Source: TMED14 sp041179465 | GTDB taxonomy: Bacteria; Bacteroidota; Bacteroidia; Flavobacteriales; Schleiferiaceae | Direction of reading: 5' to 3' | Length of the DNA stretch: 28,926 nucleotides | Assembly (NCBI GenBank): GCA_041179465.1 | Contig: JBEGTJ010000011.1 | Coordinates: 1 to 28,926 of the forward strand | Shown: positions 15,206-22,052 of the stretch, piece by piece | Layout: the number at the start of each line of letters is the position of its first letter | Position numbering within the stretch: the stretch's first letter is position 1 | Position numbers and translations under genes: made by a program | The notes under the pieces: model-generated | What the model was told of the DNA's origin: nothing | The model's database searches: none | What the model saw: the letters and a program-made list of their open reading frames with translations, nothing else

Positions 15206-15838
15206 ATGGTCGACATCGCCCCCATTCAGCGCGCCCTTGGATTTGCCTCTGACGAACTCGCCCGCACGTTGGCGAGCGAAGGAAGGGTGCGTCGCTTCGC
15301 CGCCGGCGATTTGATCATGGAACCGGGCCAAGTAATGAAGCACGTGCCCATAGTACTCGAAGGCAGCCTTCGCGTTTCGCGCAAAGACGAGCAGGACGAC
15401 CGCGAACTCTACTTGTACACCCTCGAGCCCGGCAGCGCGTGCAGCAATACATTTGGGAGCCTGTACGGCCAGACGCCCAGCCTCGAGGTTCTCGCCGAGG
15501 AAGACAGTACCGTACTCTGCGTACCCATTCCCGTGGTTCAGGAACTCCTGCGGAGCAATTCCGAGTGGCTCAACTACGTCATGAGGTCCTACCAAAAGCG
15601 CTTCGACGAGGCCTTGAGTGCCCTGGACGAAGTGGCCTTTCGCCAACTCGACGAGCGCCTCGTCCATTTTCTGCACGAAAAATCCCGCAGATCCGAGAAC
15701 CGAGCGGTGCATTTGAGCCACTTGGAGATCGCCCAATCGCTGAATTCCTCGCGCGAAGTCGTCTCCCGACTGCTCAAACGCCTCGAAAGCGAGGGGCGCG
15801 TCAAGCTCGGCCGAAACCGCATCGAAATCCTGGACTAA
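15206..15838 (+). CDS. Crp/Fnr-family transcriptional regulator
   Basis: The 210-residue protein has an N-terminal cyclic-nucleotide-binding-type beta-roll (about 20-120; FAAGDLIMEPGQ, VLEGSLRVSRKD) and a C-terminal winged helix (LSHLEIAQSLNSSREVVSRLLKRLESEG). The FNR-type four-cysteine pattern is absent, so it is unlikely to hold an iron-sulfur cluster; the effector cannot be deduced. ATG at 15206 (MVDIAPIQ) is preferred over an in-frame ATG at 15146, because a near-match promoter box (TACATTTA, 15190-15197) lies between them and the extra residues look non-coding. It diverges from the phoH-like gene across about 135 bases in which no clear dyad operator was seen. Confidence 0.9.
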   Translation: MVDIAPIQRALGFASDELARTLASEGRVRRFAAGDLIMEPGQVMKHVPIVLEGSLRVSRKDEQDDRELYLYTLEPGSACSNTFGSLYGQTPSLEVLAEEDSTVLCVPIPVVQELLRSNSEWLNYVMRSYQKRFDEALSALDEVAFRQLDERLVHFLHEKSRRSENRAVHLSHLEIAQSLNSSREVVSRLLKRLESEGRVKLGRNRIEILD

Positions 15839-15846
15839 AGCCGCGC

Positions 15847-15854
15847 TATTTTTG
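15847..15854 (+). promoter_or_regulatory. -7 box (TATTTTTG) of the TPR-like membrane protein gene
   Basis: TATTTTTG matches TAnnTTTG exactly and ends 4 bases before the ATG at 15859, in the 20-base gap after the Crp/Fnr stop. The spacing puts the expected transcription start at the start codon, suggesting a leaderless mRNA. Confidence 0.6.
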
Positions 15855-15858
15855 CGGC

Positions 15859-16374
15859 ATGATTCGACGCTACCTCCGATTGGCCATCGCGACCTTAATC
15901 CTCGCGCTTGCCACCTACCAATTCATTGAGACGAACTGGGGCAACGGAATTTTTCTCACCCTCCTCGCGGGAATTCCCGTGCTCTTTCACTTTCGCAACG
16001 AGCGCATTTTGTGGGCCCTGTGGTACGTGCGTTCGCAGAACTTCGCCAAGGCCAGTGCTCAGCTCGACGCCCTCAAGCACCCCGAACAGACCCTCATCCA
16101 AGGGCAGCTCGCCTACTACTACTTTTTGCGCGGACTGATGCTCGCCCAATCCAACATGGGTCAGGCTGAGTCGTTCATGCGCAAAGCGCTGAATACCGGA
16201 CTCCGCATGAAGCAAGACCGCGCGCTGGCCAAAATGCAGCTGGCCGCGATGGCTATGTCGCGCCGGCGCAAGCAAGAGGCCCAAAACCTGCTCACCGAGT
16301 CCAAAAAGCTCGACGACAAAGGCCTGCTGGCCGACCAGCTCAAAATGCTCAAAGAGCAACTCAAGCGCATTTGA
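15859..16374 (+). CDS. Small membrane protein with TPR-like helices, function unknown
   Basis: The 171-residue product has two hydrophobic segments (about 6-22 and 29-45), then a soluble helical part (about 55-150). The soluble part has the spacing of tetratricopeptide repeats (ASAQLDALKHPE, YYYFLRGLMLAQ, AESFMRKALNTGLRMKQ) and ends in a basic tail. I believe similar proteins are common and unnamed in Bacteroidota, but I recognise no function. ATG at 15859 is the only start that keeps the first membrane segment and excludes the overlap with the Crp/Fnr gene. The gene has its own promoter box 4 bases upstream and is followed by the strong terminator at 16401-16433. It may be an inner-membrane scaffold; this is a guess. 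Confidence 0.8.
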   Translation: MIRRYLRLAIATLILALATYQFIETNWGNGIFLTLLAGIPVLFHFRNERILWALWYVRSQNFAKASAQLDALKHPEQTLIQGQLAYYYFLRGLMLAQSNMGQAESFMRKALNTGLRMKQDRALAKMQLAAMAMSRRRKQEAQNLLTESKKLDDKGLLADQLKMLKEQLKRI

Positions 16375-16400
16375 CCCAAGGAGTCCTTTACCCCAAAAGC

Positions 16401-16433
16401 AAAAAGCCCGGGCCAGAGCCCGGGCTTTTTTTT
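16401..16433. terminator. Strong bidirectional terminator
   Basis: A perfect 12-bp inverted repeat (AAAAAGCCCGGG at 16401-16412, complement at 16419-16430) has a 6-base loop, with T runs on the right (to 16433) and A runs on the left. It lies between the stops of the convergent TPR-like gene (16374) and yajC (16456). It should end both transcripts, including the 9.3-kb leftward block. Confidence 0.95.
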
Positions 16434-16455
16434 GGTGAACCGCTTTGGGCTGCTC

Positions 16456-16779
16456 CTACTTCTTTTCCTCAGCCTTGGCCGACTCAGGGTAGCGCGCTGC
16501 CGTCAGTTCTTTGCTCACGGCCGAACGCTCAAAGCGCAAACGGCTGTTCTCGCTCTCCAGCACCAACGTGTGCTCGTCAAGGTCTGAAATTTTGCCGTGA
16601 ATGCCCGAGCTGGTCACGATCCGCATCCCTTTGGACAGCACGTTGCGAAACTTGGTTTCCTCTTTCTGGCGCTTCATTTGGGGGCGCAGGAAGAAAAAGT
16701 ACATCACCGCCAAAATGGCGATCAGCGGCAGGAAACCGGCGATTCCGCCTTCGGTTTGGGCTTGTAAAAAAAGGTGCAT
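16456..16779 (-). CDS. yajC: Preprotein translocase accessory subunit YajC
   Basis: YajC is a small inner-membrane partner of SecDF-SecYEG. The 107-residue protein has one membrane helix (about 13-31, LPLIAILAVMYFFFLRPQ), followed at once by the hallmark basic RPQMKRQKE. The cytosolic domain contains GMRIVTSSGIHGKISDLDE, matching the family's GD-V-T-GGI-G-V pattern. Its ATG overlaps the stop of the DUF1573 gene by one base (TAATG), so translation is probably coupled. It is last gene of the nusB-DUF1573-yajC set, and the terminator follows. Confidence 0.95.
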   Translation of the reverse strand: MHLFLQAQTEGGIAGFLPLIAILAVMYFFFLRPQMKRQKEETKFRNVLSKGMRIVTSSGIHGKISDLDEHTLVLESENSRLRFERSAVSKELTAARYPESAKAEEKK

Positions 16780-17228
16780 TACTTCTTGGATTTTGGGGTT
16801 ACGTTAGCGGTGATGGTCAGCACTTTAGTGCTCGGAACGGCGTTGGTGGTCAACGTAACCGTTTTATTTTGAAGATTTTGCTTGCCTTCACTGTTGAAGC
16901 TCACGCGAATCACGCCCTCTTCACCCGGTGCCACCGGAGCGTTCGGGTACTCCGGAACGGTGCAGCCGCAGCTACCTTGAGCCGAAGAAATGATCAAAGG
17001 CGCCTTGCCGGTATTGGTGAAGCGGAACTCGGTTTCCACCACGTCGCCTTCGTTGATGGTGCCAAAATCGTGGGATTCTGCGGCGAAACTCAACTGCGGA
17101 AGGTCGCCGCTCTGCACCGCCTCAAGCGCCATGCGCTCGGCTTCGGGCTTGATTTGGTCGCTGGGATTGCTGCAGGCCGCGGCGGCGAGGGCCACGACGG
17201 CCAAGAGGTAAAATGGAGTCGTTTTCAT
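16779..17228 (-). CDS. DUF1573 lipoprotein
   Basis: The 149-residue protein starts with a lipoprotein signal peptide (MKTTPFYLLAVVALAAAAC, lipid-modified Cys19). It contains one DUF1573 beta-sandwich domain with the pattern FGTINEGDVVETEFRFTNTG, then GSCGCTVPEYP and VAPGEEGVIRVSFNSEGK. It should be anchored on the periplasmic face or in the outer membrane. The biochemical role of this very common Bacteroidota family is not known to me. ATG at 17228 is chosen for the signal peptide; an upstream alternative start would add seven residues without homology. It lies 10 bases after nusB and overlaps yajC by one base, so it is part of one transcript. Confidence 0.92.
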   Translation of the reverse strand: MKTTPFYLLAVVALAAAACSNPSDQIKPEAERMALEAVQSGDLPQLSFAAESHDFGTINEGDVVETEFRFTNTGKAPLIISSAQGSCGCTVPEYPNAPVAPGEEGVIRVSFNSEGKQNLQNKTVTLTTNAVPSTKVLTITANVTPKSKK

Positions 17229-17238
17229 AGCGATAAAA

Positions 17239-18180
17239 TTAGGCACCAATGAGTCCTCTTCCGAGCTTCTGAATTCGGCCTTCCGCCTTCAGTTCGGTGG
17301 CCAAAGCGTCGAGCAGGCCGTTGACGAACGCGGCTGCCTTGGGCGAACCGTACTGCTTCGAAATTTCGATAGCCTCGTCGATGGTGACTTTGAGCGGAAT
17401 TTCTGGAAACGCCAGCATTTCGCTCAGGGCCATTTGGACGAGCGTGCGGTCCACCGGGGCCATTCGATCAAAATCCCACTGCTTCGCCTTGCCCGCCATG
17501 CGCTCCTGCCATTCCGCTTGGTGGCGCAGGGTGTGCAGGTAGAGTTCCCTGGCGAAGTCCGCATCGCCCTTGTCCCGGTACAGCGAGACCAGCACGGGCC
17601 GGTTCTTGCGGGCGTTTTGAAGGGTTTGCACCGCCATCATTTGCGCTGCGTCCAAATCGTCGGACCAGTGCATGCTGAGCGATTCGTAGTGCTGGTGAAG
17701 CTCGGTATTGTTGGCGAGGTAGTCGCGGTAAAACTGCCGCACGTGGGCAATCTGGGCCTCCTCCGTTTGAAGCTCAGGGCTGTTCCAGTAAAGGGTTTCC
17801 CCCCATTCGGCCCAGTAGGCGAAGAAAATGGTGCGCAGGACGTCGGCCGACTCGCCCCATAATATGCGGTGCTGCTCCCAAGCCTTCGTAACCTCGTCGT
17901 CGCTGGTGAGCTGGGCTACAAAAGGCAACGTCAAGAAATGCGCCAGCTGGGCTTCGCGAAGTCGGTTGGGAAACTGCTTGGCGCGCTCGATTTCAAGGCG
18001 TTCCTCCATGAACTGCGTGAAGTGCCAAAAAATGCGGAGTTCGTAGAGGTACAGTTCATAAATACCCTTGATGCTGTCTTCGAGCCGGCGGAGTCCCAGT
18101 TGCGCGTCGCTGAGGTCGGACTGCGCATACGCATAAAGCGCTTGCATCGTTTTGATGCGGAGGTGACGGCGGGTAAGCAT
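17239..18180 (-). CDS. nusB: Transcription antitermination protein NusB, long Bacteroidota form
   Basis: NusB with S10 (NusE) binds boxA RNA in rRNA antitermination complexes. Most bacteria have about 140 residues; here there are 313, as is typical of Bacteroidota. The N-terminus has the family start LTRRHLRIKTMQALYAY. The C-terminal half carries the core NusB helices and ending: MAPVDRTLVQMALSEML, IPLKVTIDEAIEISKQYG and AAFVNGLLDAL. The middle, rich in aromatic and acidic residues, is the lineage-specific insertion. A TATTTTTG box is 17 bases upstream of the ATG, so nusB-DUF1573-yajC can be transcribed apart from the genes before it, although reading through from crtY is also possible. Confidence 0.94.
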   Translation of the reverse strand: MLTRRHLRIKTMQALYAYAQSDLSDAQLGLRRLEDSIKGIYELYLYELRIFWHFTQFMEERLEIERAKQFPNRLREAQLAHFLTLPFVAQLTSDDEVTKAWEQHRILWGESADVLRTIFFAYWAEWGETLYWNSPELQTEEAQIAHVRQFYRDYLANNTELHQHYESLSMHWSDDLDAAQMMAVQTLQNARKNRPVLVSLYRDKGDADFARELYLHTLRHQAEWQERMAGKAKQWDFDRMAPVDRTLVQMALSEMLAFPEIPLKVTIDEAIEISKQYGSPKAAAFVNGLLDALATELKAEGRIQKLGRGLIGA

Positions 18181-18197
18181 AGAACGGAATTAGGCTG

Positions 18198-18205
18198 CAA
18201 AAATA
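18198..18205 (-). promoter_or_regulatory. -7 box (TATTTTTG) of nusB
   Basis: The - strand reads TATTTTTG, an exact TAnnTTTG match, 17 bases before the nusB ATG in the 27-base gap after crtY. The box lies in the loop of an imperfect inverted repeat (GGAATTAGGCT at 18187-18197 and AGCCTATTCC at 18205-18214), which may be a weak terminator or regulatory hairpin for the preceding gene. Confidence 0.55.
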
Positions 18206-18207
18206 GC

Positions 18208-18903
18208 CTATTCCGCGCGTTTGGGGAAGCGCCGGCGCGACCAATGCACCCCGGCAGTGTACATCAGCATCATGAACATGCCGTACAGGGCGTCTTCCAT
18301 CGGAATGGTTCCGAGGCGAAGGCCCGTATTTTCGGCGTTGTGGTACCACACAATGGGTTCGGGTAAAAACATGCCGGTGAGCACCCCATTCACCAGAAAA
18401 AACGGAATCAAGCCCACGCCCCAGCTGCGCAAAAAGGCGGCCGTCCACCACGGGCGCTTCCACAGCAACCACGTGCAGCCCAGCGCCAGTCCGCCCGCGG
18501 CCGTGAGGGTATACCAGCGATCTTGGTACACCAGCGCCAACGTGGCGCTGGCCGCCGCAATCATTTCGACGACGACGAACGCACTCCGCTTGGACTGGGT
18601 CCAAGGAAAAAACAGCTGCAGTACCTCGTAGATGAAAAACGTGGCCCAAGGCACTACCACAAAAAACAACCACTCTTCGAGCGGAAGGCCCCAAAGCGAA
18701 GGCCCAACGAGGTAGTCCGCATTGAACCCCCACACCCCGGTGGCCGTCTTGACGACGTCCCAGGGAATGAACAGCGCCATCATGAAGACGGTGCCGACCA
18801 GCAAGTGCTTGGTTTGACCGATGTAGCGAATGCGCGGCTCAAAGGCCCGAGTGAAGGGACCGAGAAAAGTGAGCCCCATTAAGAGCAGGTACAGGCCTTT
18901 CAC
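18208..18903 (-). CDS. Lycopene cyclase, CrtYcd-type membrane protein
   Basis: The 231-residue multi-spanning protein contains the two tandem lycopene cyclase domains (CrtYc and CrtYd) of actinobacterial, archaeal and some Bacteroidota cyclases, which form the beta rings of beta-carotene from lycopene. The family signature is IPWDVVKTATGVWGFN followed by the LPLEEWLFFVVVPWATFFIYE motif; a second copy region has GTIPMEDALYGMFMML near the end. At least six hydrophobic stretches are visible. GTG at 18903 is chosen because it overlaps the crtZ stop (GTGA) and starts the first membrane helix; the upstream open frame is antisense-like. It follows crtZ directly, giving a two-gene beta-carotene to zeaxanthin unit. 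Phytoene synthase and desaturase genes are not in the window. Confidence 0.9.
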   Translation of the reverse strand: MKGLYLLLMGLTFLGPFTRAFEPRIRYIGQTKHLLVGTVFMMALFIPWDVVKTATGVWGFNADYLVGPSLWGLPLEEWLFFVVVPWATFFIYEVLQLFFPWTQSKRSAFVVVEMIAAASATLALVYQDRWYTLTAAGGLALGCTWLLWKRPWWTAAFLRSWGVGLIPFFLVNGVLTGMFLPEPIVWYHNAENTGLRLGTIPMEDALYGMFMMLMYTAGVHWSRRRFPKRAE

Positions 18904-19370
18904 GCGCGGCGCTCGAGCTTCATTTTGCGGGCCTCTTCGCGCACCATGCTCCAGGGCACCCAAAGCAGTCCGAAGTGCGCAGAACCCTCCTTGCCCAAGG
19001 TCTTGTGGTGCCATTTGTGCTTGAGGCGAACGGCCCTAAAATAGGGGTTGTCGGTGTGCACCCACCAGCGAAAGCGCTGGTGGATAAAGATTTCGTGGAC
19101 CAAGAAGTAGGTAAATCCGTAGGCGGCGATGCCGAACCCAAAGGCCGTGGACTCGGGAACGCCCCACATCATGCCGAGCATGATGCACAGCCACGAGGGC
19201 ACGGCAAAAATCAAGAAAAACGCGTCGTTCTTTTCAAAAAAACCTGGCTCTTTGGTGTGGTGGTCCGCATGGAGCACCCACAACGGGCCGTGCATGAGGT
19301 ACCGGTGTGCCGCCCAAGCCGCCCCTTCCATCAGGACGTAGGCCAAGAAAAACATCGCAATTGCCGTCAT
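18900..19370 (-). CDS. crtZ: Beta-carotene hydroxylase
   Basis: CrtZ is a di-iron membrane hydroxylase that adds hydroxyl groups at carbons 3 and 3' of beta-carotene rings, giving cryptoxanthin and zeaxanthin. The 156-residue length fits. All histidine motifs of the fatty-acid hydroxylase superfamily are present: HRYLMH (22-27), HADHH (34-38), HEIFIHQRF (92-100) and HKWHH (118-122). About four hydrophobic segments are visible. ATG at 19370 lies one base from the stop of the preceding periplasmic binding-like gene, and its own stop overlaps the lycopene cyclase start. Zeaxanthin is the pigment typical of many marine flavobacteria. Confidence 0.96.
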   Translation of the reverse strand: MTAIAMFFLAYVLMEGAAWAAHRYLMHGPLWVLHADHHTKEPGFFEKNDAFFLIFAVPSWLCIMLGMMWGVPESTAFGFGIAAYGFTYFLVHEIFIHQRFRWWVHTDNPYFRAVRLKHKWHHKTLGKEGSAHFGLLWVPWSMVREEARKMKLERRA

Positions 19371-19371
19371 G

Positions 19372-20505
19372 CTAGGGTAACGCAGGAAGCTTTATGGGGT
19401 TCACGCCTAATTTGGGATCGTAGCGGTACAGCTCGACCGCCGTATTGGTTTGGCCGCCTTCGGCTTCAACCCTCCATGCGTACCGGCGGCGCGGCCCGGT
19501 GAAGGCTCCAGGTTCGTTGGCCAAAAGCATCAAGGCCGTGTCGTAGCCGAGCCAAGCCCAACGCGAACGGGACTCACCCAAGGCCTGCGAAAGGTGGGCG
19601 TCGACGGTTTCGAACGTGGCAAACTCCAATCGGTCGGTCTGAACCCAAACGATAGGCTGGCGAAGCAGCAAAAACGCATCGAGCGACGGGCTGTTCACCG
19701 TGGTACTCACGGTCCAAAGCTCCGTTTGGCTCGCGGGGCGCTGGCGCAACCCCTGAAGAATGCGCGCGGCACTGAGCACTTTGTCGTCGAGCAGCACAAA
19801 CCGAGTGGCGATCAGGTCGTCGCGCCCGACGCGCTCGGCCAGATTGGCCGTAGGTCGCCCGTCCCAGCTTTGAATTTGGGACGTGTCGCCCCCATGGGCC
19901 GCAAATCCTTGGTAGAAGGCGCGGCGCTGGAGCACGCTGTTTTTGTCGCCCAGATCAAAAATGACCGTTCGGGACTGGGGTCGAGCCTTGGCGTCGCGGG
20001 CGGCCAATCGGCCGAGCGCTTCAGACTCGGTGTAGCGCGGAGGCGCCGCCGCAATGAGCTGCGGCAAGCCGGCGACCGCCATATCTCGGGATACGGGGTT
20101 GACGACGTAGGTCGTCGACGCTGCGTACTTCGCCAGCGCCTCGGAATCCTGGCCGCGGAAGGGTCCGACGACGAAGTGCACCTTGCGCGCTTCCTGCAGT
20201 TCCATAAAGGCCTTAGGGCTGTAGGATTGAACGGGGCCGTCGAGCGGTCGGTCGAGGACGGTACCGCTGGCCTCGTCAAAGTCGTACACGTCGAGCACCA
20301 CGGGGCGGTCGGTCGCGGCCGAATCGAGGGCCGCCTTGAATCCGGCATAAAACTCGAGGGCCATGCGCTGACCTACTTTGCCGCCCGAAGTGTCCGCTTG
20401 CACCTGAAACGGGAGCACAACCGCCCAACGCTCGGCATTTTGAGCGCGCAACGCCCACGGGAGGAGTACGGTGGCGGACCAAACCGCAAGATGCTTTATT
20501 CCCAT
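19372..20505 (-). CDS. Periplasmic ligand-binding-like protein encoded after guaA
   Basis: The 377-residue protein begins with a signal peptide (about 1-22, ending ALRAQ). The rest looks like a type 1 periplasmic-binding fold (ABC substrate-binding or receptor ligand-binding): VVLPFQVQ, ALEFYAGFKAALDSA, VHFVVGPFRGQDSEAL, VVNPVSRDM and WLGYDTALMLL. Bacteroidota often encode a protein with this fold plus LysM repeats right after guaA; here no LysM segment is visible. No permease or ATPase gene is adjacent, so a transport role is not supported; a cell-wall or signalling role is possible. Its ATG overlaps the last ten bases of guaA, indicating coupling. Ligand unknown. Confidence 0.8.
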   Translation of the reverse strand: MGIKHLAVWSATVLLPWALRAQNAERWAVVLPFQVQADTSGGKVGQRMALEFYAGFKAALDSAATDRPVVLDVYDFDEASGTVLDRPLDGPVQSYSPKAFMELQEARKVHFVVGPFRGQDSEALAKYAASTTYVVNPVSRDMAVAGLPQLIAAAPPRYTESEALGRLAARDAKARPQSRTVIFDLGDKNSVLQRRAFYQGFAAHGGDTSQIQSWDGRPTANLAERVGRDDLIATRFVLLDDKVLSAARILQGLRQRPASQTELWTVSTTVNSPSLDAFLLLRQPIVWVQTDRLEFATFETVDAHLSQALGESRSRWAWLGYDTALMLLANEPGAFTGPRRRYAWRVEAEGGQTNTAVELYRYDPKLGVNPIKLPALP

Positions 20506-22028
20506 TCGATGGTTGCCGGCGGTTTGGAACTGATGTCGTAGACGACGCGGTTCACGCCCCGCACTTGGTTAATGATGGCATTCGAAGTTCGTGCCAAAAA
20601 GTCGTAGGGCAAATGGACCCAGTCCGCCGTCATTCCGTCGGTCGACTGAACGGCGCGCAAGGCCACCACTTGCTCGTAGCTGCGCTCGTCGCCCATTACG
20701 CCCACCGACTTGACGGGGAGCAAGATGGCTCCGGCCTGCCACACCGAGTCGTAGAGTCCGGCGTCGCGCAGTCCTTGAATGAAGAGGTGGTCGACTTCCT
20801 GCAAAATGGACACTTTTTCGGGCGTAACCTCTCCCAAAATGCGAATGGCAAGTCCTGGCCCTGGAAAAGGGTGTCGGCCCAAAAGTTCGGGCTTAAGGCC
20901 CATCGCGGCCCCGACGCGGCGCACCTCATCTTTAAACAGGCTGCGCAGCGGTTCCACAATCTGAAGCTTCATAAAGTTGGGAAGTCCGCCGACGTTGTGG
21001 TGCGACTTGATCGTCACGCTGGGGCCGTTGACGCTAACCGATTCAATGACGTCGGGGTAAATGGTTCCCTGACCGAGAAATTCAACACCCTGAATGCGGT
21101 GGGCCTCGCGGTCAAACACCTCGATGAAGGTGCGCCCAATGGCCTTGCGCTTGGCTTCGGGATCTTCCTGTCCCGCCAGGGCGGCATAAAACTCGGCACT
21201 GGCGTCTACTCCCACGACGTTGAGTCCAAGGTGTTCGTACTGCTGAAGTACGCCCTCAAACTCGTTCTTGCGAAGCAGTCCGTTGTTGACGAAAATGCAG
21301 TGCAGGCGGTCGCCGATGGCCTTGTCCAGCAGGACGGCAGCTACGGTAGAATCCACGCCGCCACTGAGGCCCAACACCACCTTTCCGTCGCCAATTTGTT
21401 GGCGCAGCGCGGCCACCGTGTCGTCGATGAAGCTCGCTGGCGTCCACGTAGGGGCGCATCCGGCAATGCCGTAAATGAAGTTGCGCAGGAGCTGGGCGCC
21501 GTGCTCCGAGTGGACCACTTCGGGGTGAAATTGAATGGCGTAGGTCTCCTCGCCGGCGAATCGGTAGGCCGCGACCGGGATGCTGTCGGTGGTCGCCTCG
21601 ACAACGGCTTGAGCCGGGAGTTCCACAATGCTGTCCCCGTGGCTCATCCACACCGTGCTTCCGTGCGGAATTCCCGCGAGCAGCCGCGATTCAACGGCAT
21701 TGGGGTTGAGGTGCGCCCGGCCGTATTCGCGGTGCGTGCTCCGCGCCACTTTACCACCCCGCGTATGGGCCATAAACTGGGCGCCGTAGCAGACTCCGAG
21801 TACGGGAACCTGACCGTAAAAGCCGCTGAGGTCGGGGTTGGGAGCCCCCTCTTCGAGCGTGGAATAGGGAGATCCGCTGAGGATTACGGCTTTGAAATGG
21901 GACTTCCAGTCCTCGGGAATGTGGTGAAACGGATGGATTTCGCAGTACACATTGAGTTCGCGCACGCGTCGGGCAATGAGCTGGGTGTACTGCGAACCAA
22001 AGTCGAGGATTAGGATAGCGTCGGTCAT
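20496..22028 (-). CDS. guaA: GMP synthase (glutamine-hydrolysing)
   Basis: GuaA aminates XMP to GMP using glutamine and ATP. The 510-residue protein has the class I amidotransferase domain (nucleophile Cys80 in GVCYGAQ, His168 and Glu170 in FHPEVVHS). The ATP-pyrophosphatase domain follows with the P-loop LSGGVDSTVAA (221-231). The C-terminal dimerisation domain ends KPPATIEWE, as in the family. A TACTTTTG box ends 5 bases before the ATG, so guaA seems to have its own, nearly leaderless transcript despite lying in a longer same-strand block. It overlaps the following periplasmic protein gene by ten bases. Together with guaB it completes IMP to GMP. Confidence 0.98.
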   Translation of the reverse strand: MTDAILILDFGSQYTQLIARRVRELNVYCEIHPFHHIPEDWKSHFKAVILSGSPYSTLEEGAPNPDLSGFYGQVPVLGVCYGAQFMAHTRGGKVARSTHREYGRAHLNPNAVESRLLAGIPHGSTVWMSHGDSIVELPAQAVVEATTDSIPVAAYRFAGEETYAIQFHPEVVHSEHGAQLLRNFIYGIAGCAPTWTPASFIDDTVAALRQQIGDGKVVLGLSGGVDSTVAAVLLDKAIGDRLHCIFVNNGLLRKNEFEGVLQQYEHLGLNVVGVDASAEFYAALAGQEDPEAKRKAIGRTFIEVFDREAHRIQGVEFLGQGTIYPDVIESVSVNGPSVTIKSHHNVGGLPNFMKLQIVEPLRSLFKDEVRRVGAAMGLKPELLGRHPFPGPGLAIRILGEVTPEKVSILQEVDHLFIQGLRDAGLYDSVWQAGAILLPVKSVGVMGDERSYEQVVALRAVQSTDGMTADWVHLPYDFLARTSNAIINQVRGVNRVVYDISSKPPATIEWE

Positions 22029-22033
22029 GGGGG

Positions 22034-22041
22034 CAAAAGTA
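22034..22041 (-). promoter_or_regulatory. -7 box (TACTTTTG) of guaA
   Basis: The - strand reads TACTTTTG, an exact TAnnTTTG match, in the 24-base gap between bshC and guaA. It ends 5 bases before the guaA ATG. No TTG at the -33 spacing is seen, since that position is inside the end of bshC. Confidence 0.6.
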
Positions 22042-22052
22042 CGGCGGCCGCT

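Noticed and set aside
15071..15736. Upstream extension of the phoH-like frame by 222 residues
   Set aside because: It is antisense to the Crp/Fnr gene, has no recognisable domain, and the PIN domain starts right after the ATG at 15070.
13718..15838. PIN-PhoH and Crp/Fnr genes as a toxin-antitoxin pair
   Set aside because: They are divergent, 135 bases apart, and the regulator is full-length Crp/Fnr rather than a small antitoxin.
19372..20505. Substrate-binding subunit of an ABC transporter
   Set aside because: No permease or ATPase gene is nearby and the position after guaA points to a different, non-transport protein group.
20565..22013. 482-codon + strand frame opposite guaA
   Set aside because: guaA is certain from its motifs; the opposite frame has no domain and is a codon-bias shadow.
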